Below are positions 1 through 5,778 of a stretch of DNA of 6,348 nucleotides, one piece after another. Under the pieces are notes generated by a model that saw nothing but the letters and a program-made list of their open reading frames with translations, searched no databases and was not told where the DNA came from. This stretch comes from Chloroflexota bacterium (GTDB lineage Bacteria; Chloroflexota; Dehalococcoidia; Lucifugimonadales; Lucifugimonadaceae). Where the stretch lies: positions 1 through 6,348 of the forward strand of contig JACPRT010000180.1 of assembly GCA_016189845.1 (NCBI GenBank). Reading direction: 5' to 3'. Both the position numbers and the translations under genes were made by a program. The number at the start of each line of letters is the position of its first letter. Position 1 is the stretch's first letter.

Positions 1-82
1 AAACAAATGTCCCACGCAGGTCAAAGGGGGCGGGTCCAGTATGTAACTCAGCGGGGTTGAACCGCAGTGCCAGCAAGCAGCG

Positions 83-102
83 CCGGGGATGGGCCTCCCC
101 GG
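83..102. repeat. GC-rich perfect hairpin
   Basis: CCGGGGA at 83-89 pairs perfectly with TCCCCGG at 96-102 across a 6-nt loop. No T-run follows on either strand, so it does not look like an intrinsic terminator. Immediately downstream, GCC-GTAA-GGC at 107-116 could form a short stem capped by a GNRA-type tetraloop, adding to the structured character of the region. Its function is unknown. Confidence 0.45.
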
Positions 103-123
103 CCAAGCCGTAAGGCACCAAGG

Positions 124-223
124 CCGATCCGCCCTTCGCAACAAAGCCGAAATAGACGTGCACCTGCGCCTCGATCCTCTCTCTCCCGGGTCGCCGCTGC
201 ATCGGCTGCGAAGGGTGGGTCGG
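124..223. repeat. 17-bp inverted repeat, 66-nt loop
   Basis: The arms 124-140 and 207-223 are complementary at 15 of 17 positions. Read as plus-strand RNA, both mismatches (128/219 and 131/216) become U-G or G-U pairs, so the stem would be continuous. The longest uninterrupted core is CCCTTCGCA/TGCGAAGGG (132-140/207-215). After a small bulge, a further short stem can form between 146-150 and 202-206. The right arm runs into the first REP-like unit. It could be the ends of a miniature element of about 100 bp, a structured RNA, or a REP/BIME-like hairpin; the sequence does not decide. Confidence 0.5.
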
Positions 224-257
224 ACCCCCTGACCCCTTGGGTCGGACCCCCCTGACC
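217..257. repeat. Tandem REP-like palindromes
   Basis: Two copies of a unit beginning GGGTCGGACCCC and followed by CTGACC lie at 217-234 and 239-257, a 22-base period; the second copy has one extra C. Each contains the inverted repeat GGGTC-G-GACCC, so each can form a tight palindrome. Small palindromes of the GGGGTCNGACCCC kind are familiar in intergenic DNA of high-GC bacteria, sometimes beside IS200/RAYT-type transposases. No transposase is present in this window. The repeat is directly visible; its assignment to a REP or IS family is inference. Confidence 0.5.
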
Positions 258-303
258 ACCCGCCACCCCTTACTCGCCTCCGCCACCGCAACGGTCCCCT
301 CAT

Positions 304-332
304 TTGCCGGAAATCACACCGGCTGCTACCGT
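304..332 (+). promoter_or_regulatory. Candidate sigma70-type promoter for pdxH operon
   Basis: A -35-like TTGCCG (304-309) is followed after 17 bases by the -10-like TACCGT (327-332), which fits TANNNT. TG at 324-325 gives an extended -10 (TGC-TACCGT). Transcription would begin near 339, about 10 nt before the TTG start of pdxH, so the leader would be very short, with GGTGG (341-345) as the only weak ribosome binding site. This is the best-spaced pair I found upstream of the four-gene cluster. Confidence 0.4.
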
Positions 333-349
333 GTCGGCTCGGTGGCGAT

Positions 350-991
350 TTGACGAACGACCTCAGGGAACTCGGGCGCCAGTTTCAGCAGGCTGGCCTC
401 TCAGAACGCGACGCCCCCGCTGAGCCTGCGAGTCTCATCAACACTTGGCTTACCCAGGCCACCGACGCAGGAATCTACCTGGCGAATGCGACGGTGGTCG
501 CCACGGTGGACGCGGATGGGAACCCGACCAGCAGGACGGTGCTGTTGAAGGATGTCGGCGGGCGCGGGCTCGTCTTCTACACGAATTATGAAAGCCGCAA
601 AGCTCGCGACATCGCTGGCGATCCTCGGGTGGCGTGTCTCCTCGTGTGGCCTGGACTCTCGCGCCAGATACGTGTGAACGGATTGGCGGCGAGGGTTTCG
701 GTAGAGGAATCGGACCTTTATTTCGCATCACGCGAGCGCGGCGCGCAGATCGAGGCGTGGGCGTCCGATCAAAGCACGACGATTCCTGACCGTGAGACGC
801 TCGAAGAGCGGTTCCGCCATTACGAGCGGAAGTTTGCACAAGGTAGGGTCCCCCGGCCCGCGCACTGGGGCGGCTACCGCGTGTCGCTGGAGGCAGTGGA
901 GTTCTGGCAGGGGCGTCCGGACCGGATGCACGATCGGCTTCTGTACGAGAAATCCAATGGTGCCTGGCACGTATCACGACTTGCGCCGTGA
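350..991 (+). CDS. pdxH: Pyridoxamine 5'-phosphate oxidase
   Basis: This cytosolic FMN enzyme oxidises pyridoxine or pyridoxamine 5'-phosphate to PLP with O2, the last step of PLP synthesis and salvage. The 213 residues match the family length (218 in E. coli) and align with a steady offset of about 5. FMN contacts visible are R62-K67 (SRTVLLK), Y77-T78, R83-K84, Q106, Q141-S142, W186 and R196. Substrate contacts are K67, Y124, R128, and R192/H194 in RMHDR. The protein ends in the typical RLAP. One deviation is Ala132 where E. coli has Ser137, a phosphate-binding residue. The start is TTG at 350 with only a weak GGTGG upstream; I see no better in-frame start nearby. It is first of four closely spaced plus-strand genes. 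The identification is firm; full activity is inferred. Confidence 0.93.
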   Translation: MTNDLRELGRQFQQAGLSERDAPAEPASLINTWLTQATDAGIYLANATVVATVDADGNPTSRTVLLKDVGGRGLVFYTNYESRKARDIAGDPRVACLLVWPGLSRQIRVNGLAARVSVEESDLYFASRERGAQIEAWASDQSTTIPDRETLEERFRHYERKFAQGRVPRPAHWGGYRVSLEAVEFWQGRPDRMHDRLLYEKSNGAWHVSRLAP

Positions 992-1028
992 CCTTCTTGT
1001 GAGACTCAGAACGTAGGAGACGAGCCGG

Positions 1029-1541
1029 TTGACAGCGAAGCTGACCCCTGCAGACAAGCACGAGCTACTGACCAGAATTCGCGCTGCGTGGTCTGAGATG
1101 GATGCAACGATCCGCAATGTAGATCCCGACCGGCTCCGCGACACACCGGCAGCAGGCGGCTGGTCGGCCAAGGATCACCTCGCGCACATCATGGTGTGGT
1201 TAAAGGTCATCGCCGCCCGTATCGACAGAGCGCCAGAACACCCGATTTTCGGCCTCGATCCGGGCACATTCAGAACTGCCAATGTCGACGGACTGAACGC
1301 CGCTGCCCACCGCCTGTATCGCGAGATGCCGACTGCAGAAGTGATTGCTGAACTTGCCTCGACGCACCGCAAGGTCGTGGCGATGGTCGAATCGCTGCAA
1401 GAGACGGACCTCGCGCGGCCAATCTGGTCGGACCGGCCTGGAAGGGGGCCGCTGATCGACAACATCATCGGCGATACCTACGAGCACTACCGTGAACACC
1501 TGGCTGACATAAGGACACTGGTACGGGGGTCGCACGGATAA
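1029..1541 (+). CDS. DinB/YfiT-fold (maleylpyruvate isomerase N-terminal-like) protein
   Basis: This is a 170-residue, mostly helical protein of the DinB/YfiT four-helix-bundle superfamily. That group includes thiol-dependent transferases and isomerases, such as mycothiol-dependent maleylpyruvate isomerase, and ClbS/DfsB-type proteins. Family signs are GWSAKDHLAHI at residues 44-54 and the C-terminal YEHYREHL at 151-158. H50, H153 and H157 are the likely divalent-metal triad, with H53 beside it. No signal peptide or membrane segment is seen, so it is presumably cytosolic. The TTG start at 1029 is supported by AGGAG at 1015-1019 with a 9-nt spacer. It lies 37 nt after pdxH and 31 nt before the HAD gene, probably co-transcribed. 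Its substrate is unknown; a thiol-dependent detoxification role would be guesswork. Superfamily confident, exact function not. Confidence 0.8.
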   Translation: MTAKLTPADKHELLTRIRAAWSEMDATIRNVDPDRLRDTPAAGGWSAKDHLAHIMVWLKVIAARIDRAPEHPIFGLDPGTFRTANVDGLNAAAHRLYREMPTAEVIAELASTHRKVVAMVESLQETDLARPIWSDRPGRGPLIDNIIGDTYEHYREHLADIRTLVRGSHG

Positions 1542-1572
1542 TGGGCCCGATTGTCCCCAGAGGCCGTGCAAC

Positions 1573-2286
1573 ATGACGCTCGAAGTCGGCGCGTTGACGT
1601 TCGACGTATTTGGCACGGTCGTCGACTGGCGTGGAACAGTCATTGCCGAAGGTGATGCCCTTGGCAAGAAGCACGGCTTGGAGGTCGACTGGGACCAGTT
1701 CGCAGACCGCTGGCGCAAGGAAGGCTACGTCGACGCGATCGCGCGGATCAACCGGGGCGACGGCCGGTGGACCCGCGTAGACAGGATGCACCGGGCGAAG
1801 CTGGACGAACTCCTGAGCGAATACGGCGTGGCCGGCCTTCCGGAGGGTGAGATCGTCGAGTTCAACAGAGTTTGGCACCGGCTGCGACCGTGGCCCGACG
1901 TCCTCGAAGGGCTCAGCCGGCTGCGCAAGCGGTTCGTCATCGCTTCTCTGTCGAACGGAGACGTCGCGCTCCTCGTCGACATGGCCCGTTCGGCGGGGTT
2001 CGCGTGGGACTGTGTGCTTTCGTCGGAGATCGCGGGCACGTTCAAGCCGAACCGCGAGTGCTACCTGACCGCAGCGCGCTTGCTGGACCTGTCACCCGAC
2101 CGCGTCATGATGGTTGCAGCCCACAAGAACGATCTTCGCGGGGCGCGCGCCGCAGGTCTGCGGTCTGCGCTGGTCTTCAGACCGGATGAATACGGTCCCA
2201 ACCGGACGGCTGACGTGACGCCGGAAGGCGATTTCGATTTCGTGGCCGACGACTTCTTGGACCTGGCAGAAAAGCTGGGCTGCTGA
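1573..2286 (+). CDS. Type II haloacid-dehalogenase-like HAD hydrolase
   Basis: This 237-residue HAD-superfamily enzyme is closest to the (S)-2-haloacid dehalogenase (type II) group, which replaces the halogen of 2-haloalkanoic acids with hydroxyl through an aspartyl ester. All four HAD motifs are visible: nucleophile D11 in TFDVFGTVVD with T15, SLSNGD with S127/N128, K158 in FKPN followed by Y164, and VAAHKNDL with D187. An alpha-helical cap of about residues 20-105 contains WRKEGY, where a substrate-binding Arg is expected. In biochemically known L-2-haloacid dehalogenases the last motif reads SSNxxD; here A182 and H184 replace the Ser and Asn, a change I recall from many annotated relatives of unproven substrate. 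ATG at 1573 has AGAGG at 1559-1563, 9 nt upstream. Dehalogenase activity is therefore possible but unproven; a phosphatase is an alternative. Confidence 0.85.
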   Translation: MTLEVGALTFDVFGTVVDWRGTVIAEGDALGKKHGLEVDWDQFADRWRKEGYVDAIARINRGDGRWTRVDRMHRAKLDELLSEYGVAGLPEGEIVEFNRVWHRLRPWPDVLEGLSRLRKRFVIASLSNGDVALLVDMARSAGFAWDCVLSSEIAGTFKPNRECYLTAARLLDLSPDRVMMVAAHKNDLRGARAAGLRSALVFRPDEYGPNRTADVTPEGDFDFVADDFLDLAEKLGC

Positions 2287-2325
2287 ATCCGGCGATCGGT
2301 CCTCTGTACGCCGGCGAGGAAGGAC

Positions 2326-3264
2326 ATGCCGATGGCATCGCCGATCAAGCTGGAATTTGGCTATAACCCGCCTACAGGCGATCGAGGGCGGGAAACGATC
2401 CTGCCGGCCGGCTACATAGCGGACCTGACTCGGGCGCTAGACGTTGCGACTCAAGGGTTCAGGTCGATCTGGATCTCGGACCACCTTAACTACGGCCAGG
2501 AATGGCGGCTGGAATGCTGGTCGGTCCTGTCGTGGGTTGCCGCGCGGTACCCGGGCGTCAAGCTGGGGACGATTGTCATGAGCAACACCTTCAGGCCGCC
2601 GCAGGTGCTGGCAAAGATGGGCGCAAGCCTCCAGTACCTGAGTTCTGGCCGGTTCATCCTGGGTTACGGCGCCGGCTGGCACGAGGGTGAGCATGCCGCG
2701 TTTGGCATCGACCTGGCGGCGCCCGGCGAACGCATCGCCAGGCTGGAGGAGGCCGTGCAGGTCATCAAGCTGCTCTGGACAGAAGCGCCGGCGAACTTCG
2801 CCGGCCGCCACTACAAGCTGGCCAACGCCTACGCCACGCCGCGACCGGCGCCAAGACCGCCCATCATGATCGGCGGCGGCGGCGAAAAGAGGACACTGCG
2901 CGTGGTCGCTCGCCATGCCGACTGGTGGAACGACGTGTCCCGCCCGATTCCAGTGCTGAAGAGGAAGCTCGAAGCACTCGAGGTCTACTGCGCGGCCGAG
3001 GGGAGGGACTTCAATTCCATCCGGAAGACCCTCTCGATCGGCACGTTCATCGACCGCTCTCACAAGAAGGCGCTCGAAATGGCGGGCAAGCATCTGCAGG
3101 GCGATTCACCGCCGGTCGCCGGCGACCCGGCCGCGGTCCGGGACCAGTACGCTCAGCTGGCCGAGCTTGGCTTCGACCTCTGCATCACTTTCTTCCCGCG
3201 ATTCCAGGAGCTCGACGACCTGCGCCTGTTCATGGACGAGGTGATCCCGGCTTTCGCAACCTGA
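2326..3264 (+). CDS. LLM-class (F420/FMN-dependent) oxidoreductase
   Basis: This 312-residue protein of the bacterial luciferase-like monooxygenase superfamily is expected to be a single TIM barrel binding F420 or FMN. Family hallmarks are SIWISDHL (47-54), LGTIVMSNTFRPPQVLAK (80-97), the SSGRFILGYGAGWHEGEHAAFGI block (106-128), YATPRPAPRPPIMIGGGGEKRTL (169-191) followed by ARHADWWN, and the C-terminal AGDPAAVRDQYAQLAELGFD. This pattern resembles members annotated as F420-dependent in actinomycetes, but F420 and FMN use cannot be told apart here. Two in-frame ATGs compete: 2326 and 2332. The purine-rich GAGGAAGGA at 2316-2324 gives about 5 nt spacing from its first AGGA to 2326 and 7 nt from its second to 2332, so translation may begin at residue 3. 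It is last in the plus-strand cluster, 39 nt after the HAD gene. The substrate is unknown. Confidence 0.88.
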   Translation: MPMASPIKLEFGYNPPTGDRGRETILPAGYIADLTRALDVATQGFRSIWISDHLNYGQEWRLECWSVLSWVAARYPGVKLGTIVMSNTFRPPQVLAKMGASLQYLSSGRFILGYGAGWHEGEHAAFGIDLAAPGERIARLEEAVQVIKLLWTEAPANFAGRHYKLANAYATPRPAPRPPIMIGGGGEKRTLRVVARHADWWNDVSRPIPVLKRKLEALEVYCAAEGRDFNSIRKTLSIGTFIDRSHKKALEMAGKHLQGDSPPVAGDPAAVRDQYAQLAELGFDLCITFFPRFQELDDLRLFMDEVIPAFAT

Positions 3265-3270
3265 GCGAGA

Positions 3271-4371
3271 CTAACCCGTTCTCGATTCCGCGGGACGGCG
3301 CTTGATGGCGGTGCCGGCAAGGTGCCCGATGCCGGTCGGCTGCCGGTCGGCGGCGCTACACACGGTCTCGATGATCAGCCTCGTGACGACGTACGGGTCC
3401 ATGTTGGCGTTCGGCCGCCGGTCCTCGATGTAACCCTTCCTGTCCTTCGCAACCTGCCACGGGATCCGCACGGATGCGCCGCGGTGCGATACGCCGTAGG
3501 TGAACTCCCTGTACGAAGCAGTCTCGTGATGCCCCGTGAGGCGCTCCTGGATGCGGTCGCCGTAGTTGGCGACGTGTACGTCGTGCCGGGCCTTGAGGGC
3601 TTCGGCAGCTGCGATGCAGGCCTCGTAGTCCTGACGCATCTCCTTGGTCGAGAAGTTCGTGTGGCAGCCGGCCCCGTTCCAGTCGCCTCGGATCGGCTTG
3701 GGGTCGAGCTTGGCCGACACCCGATTGCCGGACGGTGTCGGAAAATCCTCGGCGGTGCGGTAGAGCAGCCACCGCGCCATCCACAGCTGGTCGCCGACCT
3801 CCGGTGAGCTCACCGGGCCGACCTGAAACTCCCATTGTCCGGGCATGACCTCGGCGTTGATGCCGGAGATATTCAGGCCCGCTTTGAGGCAGTTCTCCAG
3901 GTGGGCCTCGACCACCGGCCGGCCGAACACCTCATCGGCCCCAACGCCGCAGTAATAGCCGCCCTGGGGCGCGGGAAAGCCGTTGTCGGGCCAACCGAGC
4001 GGCTTGATCCCGTCGAAGAACGTGTACTCCTGTTCGAGGCCGAACCAGGTGTCGTGGTGTGCGAACTGAGCTGCGACCTCGCGGCACGCCGCTCGCGTGT
4101 TGGACTTGTGCGGGGCGCCGTCGACCAGCATTACCTCGCAAACGACCAGCTTGTGCGGCTCGCCTCGTAAGGGGTCGTCGCGCACGAACACCGGCTGAAG
4201 GACGCAGTCGGAGCGGTCGCCGGTGGCCTGCTGGGTGCTGGAACCGTCGAAGCCCCAGACGGGAGGCTCCTGTCCGGTGGGGACAACCTTGGTCTTCGAC
4301 CGCAGCTTTTTGGTCGGTTCCGTGCCGTCAATCCAGATGTATTCGGCCTTGTAGAAGTCGTACCCGGGCAT
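3271..4371 (-). CDS. glnII: Glutamine synthetase type II (eukaryotic-type)
   Basis: This enzyme makes glutamine from glutamate, ammonium and ATP in the cytosol. It is a GSII enzyme (decamer in the family), as in Streptomyces, Frankia and rhizobia, and is not the GlnA type controlled by adenylylation. The start FYKAEYIWIDGTEPTKKLRSKT is typical. DGSST (42-46) is the beta-grasp element. Metal and substrate residues are E113/E115 (GLEQEYTFF), E174 and E181 (NAEVMPGQWEFQ), H237 (GAGCHTNFS), R297/R302 (SHRGASVRIP) and E316 (EDRRPNANMDPY). The ATG at 4371 has GAGGAG (4383-4378) six bases upstream. The frame stays open to 4803, but the extra 144 residues have no GS similarity and overlap the divergent gene, so I reject that start. 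At 366 residues it is longer than the usual 330-350; the surplus is a C-terminal tail after about residue 340. A GlnR box lies upstream. Confidence 0.95.
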   Translation of the reverse strand: MPGYDFYKAEYIWIDGTEPTKKLRSKTKVVPTGQEPPVWGFDGSSTQQATGDRSDCVLQPVFVRDDPLRGEPHKLVVCEVMLVDGAPHKSNTRAACREVAAQFAHHDTWFGLEQEYTFFDGIKPLGWPDNGFPAPQGGYYCGVGADEVFGRPVVEAHLENCLKAGLNISGINAEVMPGQWEFQVGPVSSPEVGDQLWMARWLLYRTAEDFPTPSGNRVSAKLDPKPIRGDWNGAGCHTNFSTKEMRQDYEACIAAAEALKARHDVHVANYGDRIQERLTGHHETASYREFTYGVSHRGASVRIPWQVAKDRKGYIEDRRPNANMDPYVVTRLIIETVCSAADRQPTGIGHLAGTAIKRRPAESRTG

Positions 4372-4536
4372 CGCTATCTCCTCGGACCGATTGAAACACC
4401 GAACCGGGCCGGGGACGTTTCGTGGACGTAACGGCCGTGTTACGACATTGTGGCATTTCATTACACTGGCGGCTGCCTGACCCACCGATGAAACGGCTGA
4501 GCACCGCCTCCAGCGGGATGCAACGGGACGAGTACC
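4372..4536. promoter_or_regulatory. Divergent promoter region of glnII and oxidoreductase
   Basis: These 165 bases separate two divergent start codons and should hold both promoters. The GlnR-type operator (4417-4443) is the clearest signal. On the plus strand TACACT (4462-4467), 16 bases after a poor -35 TTACGA (4440-4445), is a possible promoter for the oxidoreductase; its -35 would overlap the operator. On the minus strand no good -35/-10 pair is visible for glnII: TTCAAT (4395-4390) is a weak -10 candidate with no matching -35, as expected of an activator-dependent promoter. Start sites are not resolved. Confidence 0.4.
4417..4443 (-). promoter_or_regulatory. GlnR-type nitrogen-control operator upstream of glnII
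   Basis: Read on the minus strand (4443 down to 4417) are three half-sites with exact 6-base spacers: GTAAC, then GTTAC, then GAAAC. This matches the known actinomycete GlnR consensus gTnAc-n6-GaAAc and its extended repeats with 11-base periodicity. A fourth, degenerate GCCAC (4454-4450) sits in the same phase just upstream. The operator ends 45 nt before the glnII ATG and lies 94 nt before the divergent oxidoreductase start. GlnR is an OmpR-family regulator that controls glnA, glnII, amtB and other nitrogen genes in Streptomyces. Motif and gene target agree, so the call is strong. Whether it activates or represses here, and whether it acts on both genes, is not shown by the sequence. Confidence 0.75.
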
Positions 4537-5715
4537 TTGTCGAAACAGATCACCGCGGACGTGGCTGTCGTGGGCGGAGGCATCATCGGATGCCTCATCG
4601 CCTACTACCTCACGGTACGGGGCATCAAGCCCGTCCTGGTCGAGTCCGACGCCATCGCCAGCGGGGCATCGGGCGCCTCCGGCGGGTGGCTCACGCCGTA
4701 CTCGGCATCGTGCGACCCCCGCGTCATAGCGCTGTCTCCGGCCACGCTCGATTTGCACTGGCAGCTGGCGAAGCAACTCCCGGCCGAAACCGGGATCGAT
4801 CATCGCTACCAGCCGATCACATACCTGCGATGCGCCTTCACCGAGGATGGCATCCGCAGGCTAAAGGAGTGGTACCGGCAACGCCTGTCGGAAGGCGCGC
4901 AGGTCGAGTGGCTCGGCCCGGAGGCGGCGCGCCATCTGGCTCCGCAGCTGACCGGCGAAATACTTGGCGCCGTGCGGTCGGACGGCGAACCTACGGTTGA
5001 CTCATACCGGCTCACGGTCTCGGCCGCGCAGGCGGCGGAAAAACGCGGGGCGAAGATCGTGACGGGCCGCGTCGTCGGGTTGCTATCGAAGCCGGCCGGT
5101 GGAGGAGCATCCGAGCCCCGGACCGCGACCGGTGTCCGCCTTCAGGACGGTTCTGAGGTCTCCGCCGGGTCTTGCGTGCTCGCCATGGGGCCCTGGACAG
5201 GTGAAGCGGGCCAATGGCTGGGGTATCCCGTTCCTGTGCGGCCGCGGAAGGGGCAGATGCTCCATCTCGAACGGCCGGGACCGACCGAAGGGCCGGACTT
5301 CGAGGTCGCGATATCGGGGTTCGACCTCGGCGGTTCCATTCTTCCAAAGAGGGACGCCAACACCATCATCGGAGCTACACGGGAGGATGTCGGGTTCGAC
5401 AGGACGGCCACCACCGAAGCGCGCGACCTCTTGCTGTCGCAGGCGGTGCGTCTCTCGAAGAAGGTCTTGTCGGCGAAGCTGGCCCGCCAGACCGCCTGCC
5501 TGCGTCCGCTCACGCCCGACCAGCGGCCATATGTTGGTCCCGCCCCTCGGTGGGAGCGCCTGTATCTGGCGGCTGGCCACTATTCCGAGGGGATCCACTT
5601 CGGGCCGGTCACGGCCAGGGCGGTGACCGGGCTGATCGTCGACGGCAAGGCCGGCTACGACATCGCTGCCTACGATCCTGCCAGGCTCCTGACGACGCCC
5701 GCCGCAACTGGCTGA
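4537..5715 (+). CDS. FAD-dependent amine/amino-acid oxidoreductase (DAO family)
   Basis: This 392-residue flavoenzyme belongs to the D-amino-acid oxidase/glycine oxidase/sarcosine oxidase superfamily, which oxidises an amine or amino acid to an imine that hydrolyses to release ammonium or an amine. The FAD Rossmann motif is VVGGGIIG at residues 11-18, with E36 at the end of the second strand binding ribose. SGASGASGGWLTP (42-54) is the typical second flavin contact. VRPRKGQMLHLE (234-245), TIIGATRE (276-283), CLRPLTPDQRPYVGP (321-335) and YLAAGHYSEGIHFGPVTARAV (343-363) follow the ThiO-like pattern. R323 is in the position of the carboxylate-binding Arg of glycine oxidase. The TTG start at 4537 is the only good one before GxGxxG; an in-frame stop lies at 4498 and GGGA (4525-4528) is a weak ribosome site. 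It is divergent from glnII, sharing the GlnR-box region. Substrate and electron acceptor (O2 or quinone) are unknown. Confidence 0.87.
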   Translation: MSKQITADVAVVGGGIIGCLIAYYLTVRGIKPVLVESDAIASGASGASGGWLTPYSASCDPRVIALSPATLDLHWQLAKQLPAETGIDHRYQPITYLRCAFTEDGIRRLKEWYRQRLSEGAQVEWLGPEAARHLAPQLTGEILGAVRSDGEPTVDSYRLTVSAAQAAEKRGAKIVTGRVVGLLSKPAGGGASEPRTATGVRLQDGSEVSAGSCVLAMGPWTGEAGQWLGYPVPVRPRKGQMLHLERPGPTEGPDFEVAISGFDLGGSILPKRDANTIIGATREDVGFDRTATTEARDLLLSQAVRLSKKVLSAKLARQTACLRPLTPDQRPYVGPAPRWERLYLAAGHYSEGIHFGPVTARAVTGLIVDGKAGYDIAAYDPARLLTTPAATG

Positions 5716-5778
5716 TCACGACCCCTGGAGCGCGTAAAGTTCCAATTCGGGAACAGCGGCCCGTTTGCCGGGTGGCCG

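Larger units (their letters stand above)
1..349. other. Left-end non-coding region
   Basis: No convincing gene lies in these 349 bases. Short open frames exist on both strands but are Pro/Arg/Ala/Gly-rich, lack a ribosome binding site and resemble no family I know. Two frames open at the window edge (stops at 58-60 and 111-113) could be the tail of an upstream gene but are too short to assign. The region holds a perfect 7-bp hairpin (83-102), a 17-bp inverted repeat (124-140 with 207-223), two tandem copies of a small palindromic unit (217-257) and a candidate promoter (304-332), each listed separately. The density of palindromes suggests remnants of a small mobile or REP-type element rather than plain spacer. 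Confidence 0.6.

Noticed and set aside
55..75. T-arm-like GGGGTTGAACCGC suggesting a tRNA or tmRNA end
   Set aside because: No GTTCGAATCC-type T-loop, no cloverleaf and no acceptor pairing around it.
48..266. Small frames of 62 and 72 residues in the left non-coding region
   Set aside because: Low-complexity Ala/Arg/Gly/Pro products, no ribosome site, and the DNA is dominated by palindromes and repeats.
450..1061. Minus-strand 203-residue open frame
   Set aside because: Antisense of pdxH, whose family motifs are unambiguous; the translation is Arg/Pro/Ser-rich and unrelated to any protein I recognise.
2437..3093. Minus-strand 218-residue open frame
   Set aside because: Antisense of the LLM oxidoreductase in GC-rich DNA; no motif and no ribosome binding site.
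3322..4170. Plus-strand open frames antisense to glnII
   Set aside because: They mirror conserved glnII codons and lack domain motifs; codon-bias artefacts of high GC.
4460..4465. Minus-strand TGTAAT as the glnII -10 element
   Set aside because: No acceptable -35 at 16-18 bases, and it would put the GlnR box downstream of the start with a leader of about 80 nt; possible but less likely.
4372..4803. In-frame 144-residue N-terminal extension of glutamine synthetase
   Set aside because: The GSII start motif begins right after ATG 4371, which has a strong GAGGAG site. The extension shows no GS similarity, crosses the GlnR box and overlaps the divergent oxidoreductase.
4422..5000. Plus-strand 192-residue open frame overlapping the oxidoreductase
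   Set aside because: Arg/Gly/His-rich composition without any family motif; it is an out-of-frame reading of the oxidoreductase, which has clear FAD motifs.
5739..5778. Hairpins between oxidoreductase and ligase (GTTCC/GGAAC and CGGCC/GGCCG) as a terminator
   Set aside because: The stems are only 5 bp and the second is followed by just two Ts; not enough for an intrinsic terminator, and the first does not match a LexA (SOS) box.
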